A DNA stretch of 59,304 nt, from assembly GCA_023426435.1 (NCBI GenBank), contig JAFAAS010000139.1, forward strand, positions 1 to 59,304, written 5' to 3'. Below are positions 24,043 to 35,100 of this stretch, piece after piece; the first letter of the stretch is position 1; the number at the start of each line of letters is the position of its first letter. Source of the stretch: Verrucomicrobiota bacterium (lineage in GTDB: Bacteria; Verrucomicrobiota; Verrucomicrobiia; Opitutales; Opitutaceae). The translations under genes and the position numbers were made by a program. The notes beneath the pieces are model-generated. The model did not search any database and was not told where the DNA came from. It saw only the letters and a list, made by a program, of their open reading frames with translations.

Positions 24043-26031
24043 ATGAATTTGCCCACGCAGGATCAGCGGCGAACGGAAGTGGCGCGGCCTGAGAAGTTGC
24101 CCACCGGGCTGGATGCTTTCGCGCATCGCTGGCAGGGGCGTTGGCGCGGACGTGGGAAGGCGGCGGACGACCTGCGGGCGGCGGCGTTGCGGGTGCATGC
24201 GGCCGCGGAGGCCTTGCGCGGGGCGAGCAATCACGAACTTGCGGGGCGTTTGCGTGAATCGGCGGCGCGGGTGAGGCGGTTGGGTGCGCGATGGTCGGAA
24301 GAGTTCGAGACGATCCTGCCCGCGCTCGTAGAGGCGGCGGACCGTCAATTGGGAATGCGACCATATCCGGTGCAGATCATGGGAGCGCTCGGTTTGGGGC
24401 GGGGGCGGTTGGTGGAAATGGCGACGGGCGAAGGCAAGACGTTGACGATTGCGTTGGCGGCGGCGCCTTCGGGATGGTTGCGGCGGCCCTGTCATGTGAT
24501 CACGGCCAACGACTATCTGGCTGAACGCGACGCGAAGGCGTTGGCGCGGTTTTATGAGTTTTGCGGTGTGCGGGCGGGTTTCGTGACCGCAACAATGGCG
24601 GCGGAAGAGCGGGGGAAGCATTACGCGGCCGAGGTGGTATATACTACCAGCAAGGAACTCGTGGCGGATGTCCTGCGGGATCGGCTGGTGCTGGGGCCGT
24701 TGCATTCGGCGCAGCGGAGGGCGGTGCGGAATTTGTTGAAGGCTACGGCGCCGCGGTTGCCGCTGGTGACGCGCGGATTGTTCACGGCGATTGTCGACGA
24801 GGCGGACAATCTGCTGATCGACGAAGCGGTGACGCCGCTGATCATCAGCCGCAAAGACGAGAATACGGAGTTGCAGGACGCTTGCCGATTGGCGGCCGAA
24901 GTGGCGGGGAAGCTGGCGGAAGGCGACGACTACGAGATCGACGAAGATTACAAGGATGTGCGGATGACGGCGGCGGGGGTGAGCCGGATCGAGGAACTGG
25001 TCTCGTGGCGAACCGGGACTTACCATGCTGCAACCTGGATGCGGGAACTGGTTGAGCAGGCGCTGCGGGCGCGACGCTTCTATATTAGAGGGAAGCACTA
25101 TGTCGTGCAGAACGACGCGGTGGTGATCGTGGACGAGTTTACCGGACGTTTGATGCCCGGGCGGTCGTGGCGGTTGGGCCTGCATCAGGCGGTCGAGGCG
25201 AAGGAAGGGCTCGCGATTTCGCCGCCGACGGAGGCTTTGGCACGACTGAGCTTTCAGCGGTTTTTCCGGATGTTTCGGCGGTTGTCGGGCATCACGGGCA
25301 CGGCGCGGGAAGCGGCGGATGAGTTTTGGACGACGTATGAACTCCCGTTCACGTCGATTCCGCCGAACCGGCCGTGTCAGCGGGTCGAATGGCCGACACT
25401 CTATTATAGAAGCGCGGAAGAAAAATGGGCCGCGATCGTGCGCGAAATCGAGACCGTGCACGCGACCGGGCGGCCGATTTTGGTAGGAACGCGCAGTGTG
25501 GCGGCGAGCGAATCGCTGGCAGAAAGGCTGCAGGCGCGGGGATTGGCGTTCACGATTTTGAACGCGGTTCGCCACAAGGAAGAGGCGGGGATCGTGCTGC
25601 GGGCGGGCGAAAAATACGTGATCACAATCGCGACCAACATGGCCGGACGCGGCACGGATATCCGGATCGACTCGGATGTGGCGAAGCTCGGCGGGTTGCA
25701 CGTGATCCTGACCGAGCCGCACGAATCAGGGCGGATTGACCGTCAATTGCAGGGGCGCTCGGGCCGGCAAGGCGACCCGGGAAGCACGCGGACCTTTGCG
25801 AGTTTTGAAGATGAAGTGCTCGTGCGTTTCCTGCCGAAATGGTGGCAGCGGGTGATGCGCGGCGCGGCGGGAGCTTCGAATTCCGGCTGGGCGAGGGCGC
25901 TGGCCAGGCGAGCATTTCGGCAGGCGCAACGAGCCGCGGAGCGGCGCGCGCAGCGCCAGCGGCGACTCGTCATGCAACAGGATGCGCAATTGGCCGAGTC
26001 GCTGACGATGGGTTACGCCGATCAGATCTGA
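24043..26031 (+). CDS. Short SecA-like translocase ATPase
   Basis: 662 residues, against about 830-900 for housekeeping SecA. The motor is intact: Walker A MATGEGKT (126-133), Walker B D252-E-A-D255 followed by LLIDEAVTPLIIS, the second nucleotide-binding domain TNMAGRGTDI, and the arginine-finger motif QLQGRSGRQGDPG (568-580). The preprotein cross-linking segment is present (residues about 215-390). After FEDEVLVRF the C-terminal region is cut short: only one basic Arg/Ala/Gln-rich helix remains and the helical wing, most of the scaffold and the zinc-binding tail are missing. It is therefore a specialised paralogue, comparable in concept to SecA2 of accessory Sec systems. It begins ten bases after the M50 gene and is followed immediately by the giant gene. 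Confidence 0.9.
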   Translation: MNLPTQDQRRTEVARPEKLPTGLDAFAHRWQGRWRGRGKAADDLRAAALRVHAAAEALRGASNHELAGRLRESAARVRRLGARWSEEFETILPALVEAADRQLGMRPYPVQIMGALGLGRGRLVEMATGEGKTLTIALAAAPSGWLRRPCHVITANDYLAERDAKALARFYEFCGVRAGFVTATMAAEERGKHYAAEVVYTTSKELVADVLRDRLVLGPLHSAQRRAVRNLLKATAPRLPLVTRGLFTAIVDEADNLLIDEAVTPLIISRKDENTELQDACRLAAEVAGKLAEGDDYEIDEDYKDVRMTAAGVSRIEELVSWRTGTYHAATWMRELVEQALRARRFYIRGKHYVVQNDAVVIVDEFTGRLMPGRSWRLGLHQAVEAKEGLAISPPTEALARLSFQRFFRMFRRLSGITGTAREAADEFWTTYELPFTSIPPNRPCQRVEWPTLYYRSAEEKWAAIVREIETVHATGRPILVGTRSVAASESLAERLQARGLAFTILNAVRHKEEAGIVLRAGEKYVITIATNMAGRGTDIRIDSDVAKLGGLHVILTEPHESGRIDRQLQGRSGRQGDPGSTRTFASFEDEVLVRFLPKWWQRVMRGAAGASNSGWARALARRAFRQAQRAAERRAQRQRRLVMQQDAQLAESLTMGYADQI

Positions 26032-26086
26032 TCGCGGGTCGCCAACCCGTGGCGATGAAGCGGAATTTTTACCGCGAATCACGAAA

Positions 26087-26092
26087 TATACT
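26087..26092 (+). promoter_or_regulatory. Possible -10 box before the giant gene
   Basis: TATACT lies in an A+T-rich patch of the 98-base gap between the SecA-like gene and the giant ORF. There is no good -35 at 17 bases (only A/T-rich sequence near 26064-26070), so the giant gene may instead be cotranscribed with the SecA operon. Confidence 0.22.
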
Positions 26093-26103
26093 TGGCAACC
26101 GTT

Positions 26104-26119
26104 AGGGGAAATTCCCATG
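26104..26119 (+). promoter_or_regulatory. Ribosome site locked in a hairpin, with an out-of-frame ATG
   Basis: AGGGG (26104-26108) is a strong Shine-Dalgarno sequence eight bases before ATG 26117, and the intervening sequence GGGAA-A-TTCCC (26106-26116) is a perfect small palindrome covering it. The ATG is not in the frame of the giant protein: it opens a 20-codon ORF ending in TGA at 26177-26179. This decides the start question of the giant gene and may be a real translational control device or mark a one-base indel. Confidence 0.55.
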
Positions 26120-26179
26120 GTCGCGCTCGTTGTCCTCGCGTCCTTCCAGCTTCGACGCCCGTTCGGCCTTCCGCATTGA
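26117..26179 (+). CDS. 20-codon leader ORF overlapping the start of the giant gene
   Basis: ATG to TGA, with a good ribosome site, in the +2 frame relative to the giant ORF. Its product would be a hydrophobic then basic 20-mer (MVALVVLASF followed by QLRRPF). It covers the proposed TTG start of the giant at 26130 and its stop overlaps the codons for the EALEPR motif. It may be a translated leader peptide, or an artefact of one extra G at 26119/26120: removing it would fuse the ATG to the giant frame as MSRSLSSRPSSF. Cannot be settled from this sequence. Confidence 0.3.
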   Translation: MVALVVLASFQLRRPFGLPH

Positions 26180-29100
26180 AGCGCTCGAACCACGTATTCT
26201 GCTCTCCGGCACGCCGTCGGATGGCGGGCTGTTGGGTGACGCCGAAGTGCCGCAAGGGCTGACCGAAATCCTCGTTGAGGCCGGTCAGACGTTGACGGAA
26301 ACGGGAGCAAGCGAGCAGCCGGACGACAGCCTTTTCGCGGGCCTCGAGCCCATCGCTCCGGAGCCGGAGTCGGCGCCGGCCGAGTCCACTGCGGTGCCGG
26401 AAACGGTCCAGACGGATGTCTCCACAACGCCGATACAGGCCGAGGAACAGGCGATTGTCGGTGCGACCGAGAGCACGGAAAAGACCTCCGATCCGGTTGA
26501 CGATGTGCCCGTGAGCGCCCCGGCAACGCCGGATTTGGAAACCATTTTTGCCCAGCTTGTGATCACGTTGAAGGCAGGCCAGGGGCCTCCGGCGACGCTG
26601 AGCGCCAGTTCAAAGGTTGTAGATAATGCACTTACGATCTCCTCGGGTGAGCAACTCTCCGGGAGTGGTTCTTTCAATTATAGTTTGGTTAACGGTGGCA
26701 TCCTCTCGCCCGGCAATTCGCCCGGGATTACGGAGTGGGTGAGCTACACGCAGGAAGCCAGCGGCGTGCTCGTGATCGAGCTCGCAGGCACCACGGCAGG
26801 CACTGGTTACGATCAGGTGCAGGTGGAAGGCCTCGCGACTTTGGACGGCCGGCTGACCGTTGCCTTGCTCAACAATTTTCTGCCGACGGTTGGGGATACG
26901 TTCGACATCCTGACCTTCGGTTCTGTCTCGGGTAAGTTCGCGGACGCGGATGGCCTGATCGGATTCGGTGACGGTTCGACTTATCTCGAAATCGTCCAAT
27001 CGGCCGACAAGATCCAACTGGTCACGCGGGCGTTCGCGTTTGGGTTGAATGCATTCGGCTTCGACCAACTCGGCGCCGCTCCGGCCGAAACGCTGGGCGA
27101 ATTCCTGAGCTTCGATTATTTCGGCCTGACGAACATTTCGATCAGCGCTGACCTCAGCCTCGGCGATCTCGCTGAGTTGTCCGGCACGTTCGCGTTCACG
27201 CGGGTCTCGAACCTGAACGTGAATCTGGCCGGCGGCGGCACCAAGACCGTGTCGGGCTTCACGCTGACGATCGACGACGGATCGTTCATGATCGGCCTGC
27301 CGGGTTCGGATGTCGGCGTCACGGCGACCGGCGTCGATGCCGCGCTGATCTGGTTGAAGGACGGCACGACCACTTACTATGCGGTCAACGCTTCAGTTGG
27401 GTCGGCCAGCTTGGACGGCTTCGGGCCGGACCTCACGCTCTCGTTCGGTTTGACGGAGTTCGCCTTCAACCGCTCGAGCGCCTCCAGCGGCGGCTCGGTT
27501 CCGGTGATCGACTTTTCGCAACATGCCGGCGGTGGCTACGACATTGCGGTCGGTGCCACGGCCTTGCGTTTCGATTATGCGACCGACGTCACGGAAATCT
27601 CGGCGTCGGATTCCGAGCTGCAGATTGCGGACTTCATTTATGTGAATGGCAGCGTTTCGCTGACGCTCGGCCGGACCATGGACGTGACGCTCACCGACAC
27701 TACGGTCGAGAACGTCGCGCTGTTCACGTTGGGGATGAATGACGTCACGGCGTTCGTCGGTCTGAATGGACCGTATTGGAACGACGCCGATGCCGACCGA
27801 GCCACCGGAGTTGCGGTCGACCAGATCGACCTCGCGCTCGCGCTGCTCACCCCGACCGATGCGGCGAAGACCGCGCGTTATTATGGTGTGGCGCTGTCGG
27901 GCGCATCGGCGGAGCTCGTCGGTTTCGATGGCTTCGAGATGGGCGTGAGCGGATTCGCGGCGGAGGCGAACGGTGTGTCGGGCGCCGCGGCCAATGCACC
28001 GGTGGTGGACTTCAGCAAGTTGTCGGGTGGATTGACGATTTACGCAGGCGGGGAGGCATTCACTCTAGAATATAATAGCGCATTGCTCCGCGCCGAGGCG
28101 GCGGACGTGAACCTGGTTGTTTCCGAGTTTCTCACGGTTCGCGGCGGATTTGCGTTTTCGAAAGGCACGTCAACGACGGAAACGCTGGATGGCGGCGGCA
28201 CGCGGACCTTCGACGTGCTCACGGTCGGTTCGTCCGATGCATATCTGTTCGCTGGATTCGGCGGGCCGTATTGGATCGACAGCGATAACGACGGTCGTGT
28301 CACCGATCTCGATACGCCGGCGGAAGAGGGGGCGCTCGGTCTCGCGCTCGGCGGGGTGACCGTTGGACTCGCTTTCCTCAACCAGACGGGTGTCGCCAGC
28401 CCGTTGAAATATACCGCGCTCGAAGTTGCGGCCGACAGCGCCTCGTGGGTCGGGATGGAAGACACGCTGACGCTGACCGCCGAAGACGTCGTTGTAGCGG
28501 TCAACATGGCGCGCGACTCGAACGGTGCGGCGACGGATGCGGGCGACTTCGGTGCGATGACCGGCGGCGGGGTGACGGTTGCGACCGGCGGCGCTCCGGT
28601 CGTGTTGGATTTCGAGGGCGACGTTCTTCGGGTCAGCATCGGTTATGCGGTGGTGACCGTTTCGGAGTTCATCTCGGTCAGCGGCAGCATCGCGATCGAG
28701 AAGGGCGCGCAAGCGACCGAGCTGCTCGCCGATGATGTCAGCACCCGGACGTTCGACGTGTTGACGATTGGTGCCAGCAATGTGCACGTCTTCGCCGGCA
28801 CGGGCGGACCTTACTGGGTCGACAGCAACAACGACGGTGTGATCGACAATGACGACACACCGGACAGCGCCGGGGCGATGGGACTCGCGGCGGGCGGCGT
28901 GGATCTCGCACTTGCTCTATTAGAAGAGAGTGGGGCGGCGACTCCGATTCGTTACGTCGCGTTGAGCGTTCATGCGGATACGGCGCTGTGGGTCGCGTCG
29001 AACAGCCCGGTGACCGTGCGGGCGACGGGCATCGATCTTCAGGTCAATTACGCGGAGGATCCGAACGGCAACATCGAAGCCGGCGACTTCAGCCGTATGA

Positions 29101-32100
29101 ACAACGGCGCGGGCCTGTCGGTGGCGACCGGCGGCGATCCGATCGTGATCGATTTCGACGAAGCGCTGGTGAGGGTTTCGATCACGAATGCCGAACTCGG
29201 CATTTCCAACTTCGTTGCAATCACGGGCGGTATCACGATCGAACGCACCACCGAGACGTTCACGCTGGAGAACGGCACCTCGGTCACGGGCAGCTTGCTG
29301 ACCATCGCGGGCAGCGGACTTTCGGCTTTCGCGGGGGCCAACGCTGGCACGGCCGGTGCGACGGGCGTTTCGCTGACTGGTGTGAATTTCGGCCTCGGCC
29401 TTTTTTCCGCGGATCCGACCGACGCCGCCATGGCGGGCGTTACCTGGACGACGCTCAAGGCGGACGTCGATGGGCTCTCCGTCGACGGAATACCGGATGT
29501 CGGCATCTCGGGCAGCTCTCTCTATATTAATATCAACCAAGTCGGCGGGCTCGCGCCGGAGCTCGATGCGAACGATTACGTCATCGATTACTCCGCGGAG
29601 GCCTTCGAGGTCGCGACGACAGGCGAACCGATCGAGTTCAATTTCGCGGGCGAGCTCGGCGAACTGCTCGAAGTCGGCGGCGAAATCGCAATCACGGTGG
29701 GGGGCTTTTTCCATGTGAGTGGCGCGCTCGCGTTTCGCCAGGCCACGGAGCAGGTGACGCTGGCCGACGGGACGACGCTCGCGACGCGCGCGATGGTGAT
29801 CGGCGGCAGCAATCTGGAGGCATTTGTCGGACTGAACGCCAACACCGCCGACGAAACTGGATTCTCGCTGACCGGCGTCGAATTTGGTCTCGCGGTCTTT
29901 GCATCGATCCCGGCCGACGACGTGACACCGGCGTCGCGATGGCTCTCGCTGAAGGCGACCGCCGATGGCGCGACCTTCGCGGGAATTAGTGATCTCACGC
30001 TCTCCGCGACCGACATCAGTGTCGGTATCAACACCCAGCTCGGGCTCGGCGTGGGCGTGGCCGCGAACGTGGTCGATTACTCCGGCAGCGTTTTCGACGT
30101 CGCGACCGGCGGGGCGACGCCCGTGTCACTCGATTTCGATGGTGAAGACGGCGATCTTTTCCGCGGCTCGCTGCAGGCCGACGTGAATTTCTTCGGATTC
30201 CTGACGGCATCGACGGAGCTCGCGTTCGCGCGGAAGTCCGGCGAAGCGAACGTCGGCGGTTCAACGGTTGCCGTTACTCAGCTGCTGATCGGCGCCAACA
30301 ACGGTAGCGCGTTCGTGGGCATGCCGGGCGATGCGAATTCGCGCGTGGGCTTCGCACTGTCGGGCCTCGATCTCGCGCTCGCGATCCAGACCGATCAAGC
30401 CGATCCGACCCGTCGCTGGACCTCATTGGAGTTAGAAGCGGACACCGTGACTTTCGAAGGCATCCCGGGTGTGACGATCGACGCCGATAGTCTGGTCGTT
30501 TCGATCAACCAAGCAGCGGTGGATGACTCGGTCGTGGATTTCTCCGACGATGCGCTGACGATCGAGACCGGACCGTCGACGACGCGCACGCTGACCTTCG
30601 ACGCGGCCGATGGAGATTTCCTGCGCGCGACCGGCAATCTGCGGATCAATCTTCACAACTTCGTATTCCTCGCCGGCTCGTTCGGGCTGGAGAAGAAGTC
30701 GGTGACGTTCGATGCGGACAGCGGAAACGAGACTTTCCAGACGCTGACGTTTGGCACGTCGAGCGCGTATGTGTTTGCCGGTTTGGGCGGACCCTACTGG
30801 GTGGATAGCGACGGCGATGGTGACATCGATGGCGACGACCAGCCTGAAACGGCCGGCGCGCTTGGCATGCAGGTCGGCGGCGTGAACGCGGCACTCGCGA
30901 TGCTCTCGCGCGCGGCTTCACCGGGAGTGACCTACACGGCGCTGCACGCGACGGCGGACAGCGCGGGGTTTGTCGGGATGGAGGATATCTTTGCGCTGTC
31001 GCTCGCGGACGTGACGCTGCAGTTGAATGGGGCGACGGATCGCAACAACCCGGAGGCGACGCCCGCGGTCCTGGATTTTTCCGCGATTCCGGGCGGCGGC
31101 TTGAGCGTGTTGACCGGCGGCGATCCGATCACGCTCGACTACGATCATGCGCTGTTCCGTGTGAGCGCCGACGATGCGCTGCTGCAAGTATCGGAGTTCA
31201 TCTATGTGCGCGGGGCGTTCGCGTTCGAGCAGGGTGAACCGGTGGCGGAGATTCTCGAAGACGAGTCGATTCGCGAGCTCGACGTCACGACGATCGGTTT
31301 CTCCAACGCGTATCTTTTCGCGGGTGTTGGCGGGCCGTATTGGACGGATGCGCAGATCGCGGATCCGAATCAGCCGGCCGGCGACGGTGTATATGGTATC
31401 GCGATCGGAAACATTTCGGTCGGCATGGCGCTCCTGCGCCAGACTGGCGTGGCCAATCCCGCCACTTATTTCGCGCTGAAAGCCCACGCGGATTCCGCGT
31501 CGTGGATCGGGTTTTCCGATGTGTTGAAGCTGACCGCGACCGACATCACGGTGGAGATCAACCGCGCGAGCGATCCGGCGAACGTCATCACGGCGGCGGA
31601 TTTCTCGGGCATGGAGGGCGGCGGACTGACGATCAATCTCGGTGCGGGCAACAGCACCCTGATCGACTTCGATCAACGCCTGCTGCGCGTCACGATCGAC
31701 CAAGTCCAACTTGCCGTCGCGGACTTTTTCCATGTGACCGGCACGGTCGCGATCGAACAGACGGAAAAGACGCTCACGTTGCGCGACGGCGATCAGGTGA
31801 CCGGCAGCTATCTTACGATCGGCGGCACGGGAATGAACGTCTTCGCCGGAGTGAACGGCCCCGACACCCATGCCGGCGCGACCGGGTTCTCGTTGACCAA
31901 CATGGAACTCGCGCTCGGCCTCTTCTCGCCTGACGCGAGCGAAACCGCCTACGCGGGCTATCGCTGGTCTTCGCTCCTTGCCACCGCGGACAACATGTCG
32001 CTCGTCGGCATCTCGGATTTCGAACTCTCCACCACGTCGGTCGAACTTCAGCTCAACCGCGTCTCGGGAGCGCCGAGCGAAGCGGTCGCCAACGACAAGG

Positions 32101-35100
32101 TCATCGATTACTCCACGACTCCGGTCGCGGTTCTCACCGGACCGACTACGTCGAAGCCGATCACGTTCGCTGGCGATCTCGGACAACTCCTTCAGGTCAG
32201 CGGCGACATTGCGATTACGGTCGGCGGCTTCTTCCATGTGAGCGGCGGACTGGCTTTCCGTCAGGCGAGCGATCGTGTGACGCTCAAGAACGGCGACGAA
32301 GTCGACGTGCGCGTCCTCAGTGTGGGCGGCACCGGCCTCAGCGGTTTCGTCGGTCTGAGTCGCGGCACGGCGGGCGAGATCGGCTTCAGCATCACTGGCG
32401 TCGAATTTGGCCTCGCGATCTTCAGCAGCATTCCGCCCGACGCGGCTACGGTTTCGTCGCGCTGGTTCGCACTCACGGCGAGCGCGACGAGTGCGAGCTT
32501 TGGCGGCATCACGGGATTGACCGCGACCGCGTCGAACATCGAGGTTCACATCAACCGGCAGCTCGGCCTCGCGGCGGGGGTCGAAGCGAACGTCATCGAT
32601 TTCAGCGGTGATGCTTTCGCGGTTCCGACCAGCACGACGACATCGGTCGATTTGGAGTTCGACGCAGCTGATGGCGCGCAGCTTCGCGCGACGCTGACCG
32701 CGGAACTCGATCTCTTCGGCTTCGTCACGATCTCGGGCAACATCGGCATCGAGAAGAAGACGCTCGATGTCACGCTGGCCGACGAGGACAGCACGACGCT
32801 GTCCGCCGACATGCTTTCGATTGGCGGCAGCGGGGTGAATGCCTTCATCGGCGTGAATGGCGGCACGAGCGACGCGATCGGTTTCCTCGTAAGCGATCTC
32901 GATTTCGGTCTCGGCTTCTTCACGCCGGCCAATGCGACCGCGAACAACGATCATCGGAAATGGACCGTGCTTCAGGCCAACGCGGCTGGACTTAGCTTTG
33001 AAGGCCTCTCCGAGTTCGGGCCTTCGGTCACCGATCTCAAGGCGGAGATCAACCGCGCCAGCGGCACGCAGGCGGGCGGCCTGGCGAATACGACGGTGCT
33101 CGATTTCTCGGATACGACGCTCGATGTGCTTTCCGGCACGGGGGAGACCTTCACGTTGAACATCGACGGCTCGCGCGGCGAACTCACGCGCGCGTCCGCG
33201 GAGGTGCAGTTCAACCTCTCTGACTTCGTCTATCTGCGCGGCCGGTTCGGTTTCGAGAAATCCACTCCGGCCGACCGCCTCACGCTTTCCAATAATACCA
33301 CGGTCGCGACGACGGGCGTGCTTGCGATCACGGGCTCAAATATTTCCGCGTTCGTCGGATACGCCGATGGCGGGTTCGATCCGAACCGCAGTTTCAGCGA
33401 TCAGCGGGACGAGCTCTACGGCTTCGGGATCGAAGGCCTCGATTTCGCGCTCCTCCAGGTCAAGGCCGGCGGCCGCACTTACACCGCGTTGAAGGCGCAC
33501 GCGGATTCGATCGCGCTTTACGGCTTCGATGCCTCGACCTTCGAGCTCTCGGCGGCCGACGTCAGCCTCGAGATCAATCGCGTGGACGCCCTGAACGCCC
33601 CGACAATCGACTTCGCCGCGACCTTCGCGGACGAAGACGGTCTCAAGATCGAGACCGGAGGCGACGATGTTGTGATCGATTTCGAAGGCGGCGATCGCCT
33701 GCGCGTTTCCGCGGGTTCTGCGACGCTCTCGATTGGCGACTTCGTTTATGTGACCGGCAGTCTCGCGTTCGAGCGCGCGACGTTTGCCGCCAACACGCTG
33801 AACAATGGTGGCCTCACCAACCTGGGAGCGGGCCGGGGCTTCACGGTCGGCGGCAGCAATCTGACGATCTTCGTCGGTTACGCCGAGGGTGGCATCGATC
33901 GCTCGAAGACCCTCGATCAGCAAAAGGACAATCTCTACGGCTTCGGCGTCAGCGGCGTTTCGTTTGGCCTGCTCTCGTTGAAGGTTGGCGCTGATTCTTA
34001 CACGTCGTTGAAAGCCTCGGCCGCAACCATCGCGCTTTACGGCATCGATCCGGATATCTTCGAACTTTCCGCCACCGGATTCAGCGTGGAAGTGAATCGA
34101 AGCAGTGTCCTCAACAAGGGGCTCGATTTCAAAGAGAGCTTCGGTGCGAACGGACTCTCCATCACCACGGGCGGCACGCCGGTCGCGCTCGACTACGATG
34201 CGGGTGCGCGGCTCGGGCTGTTCGCCAACCAGGCGATTCTTTCGCTTTACCGCTTCGTCTTCATCCGCGGCAGCTTTGGCTTCGAGCAATCCACGTTCGC
34301 AGCCAATACGCTCGATAACGGCCTGCCGATCCTCGGCGCCGGACAAGGCTTCACGATTGGCGGTAGTAACATCGACGCCTTTGTCGGCTACGCGAGCGAG
34401 ACGATCGATCGCACGAAGAGCTTCGCGGATCAGGAGGGCATCCTTTACGGCTTTGGCGCCACGAATGTTTCGTTCGGCATGGCGCAGATCAAGGCGGGCG
34501 GCGCGACTTACACGGCGTTGAAAGCGACGGCGGCGACGATCGGCTTCTACGGGATCGACACCGAATTCTTCGAGGTCTCCGCGAGCAGCTTCAGCATCGA
34601 GGTCAACCAAAGCACGATTCCCAACAAGGCCCTCGATTTCAAAACCAGCTTTGGCGCGAGCGGCCTCGAGGTGCGGACCGGCGGGGAGTCGAACGTGAAC
34701 CTCGACTTCGGCCCGGGCGAAAAGCTCGGCATCTTCGCGGGCGAGGCGATTCTCTCGATTTATCGTTTCGTTTATTTGCGCGGCAGCTTCGGTTTCGAGC
34801 GGTCGACTTTCGCGGCCGGAACCTTGGACAACGGCCTCCCGATTCTCGGCGCAGGCCAGGGCTTCACGGTCGGTGGCAGCAACATCGACGTCTTCGTCGG
34901 CTACATCAACGGCACCATCGATCGCACGAAGACGTTCGCGGAGCAGTCGGACATCCTCTACGGCTTCGGCGCGACGGGCGTTTCGTTCGGCATGGCGCAG
35001 ATCAAGGCTGGCGGCGCGACCTACACGGCGTTCAAGGCCAATGCGTCGACGATCGGGATCTACGGGATCGATCCGGAGATCTTTGAGCTTTCGGCGACGA

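Noticed and set aside
24637..24660. Small palindromic TGGTA/TACCA sequence in the SecA-like gene as an operator
   Set aside because: It is inside conserved coding sequence (VVYTTSKELV) where the codons are explained by the protein family; no support for a regulatory role.
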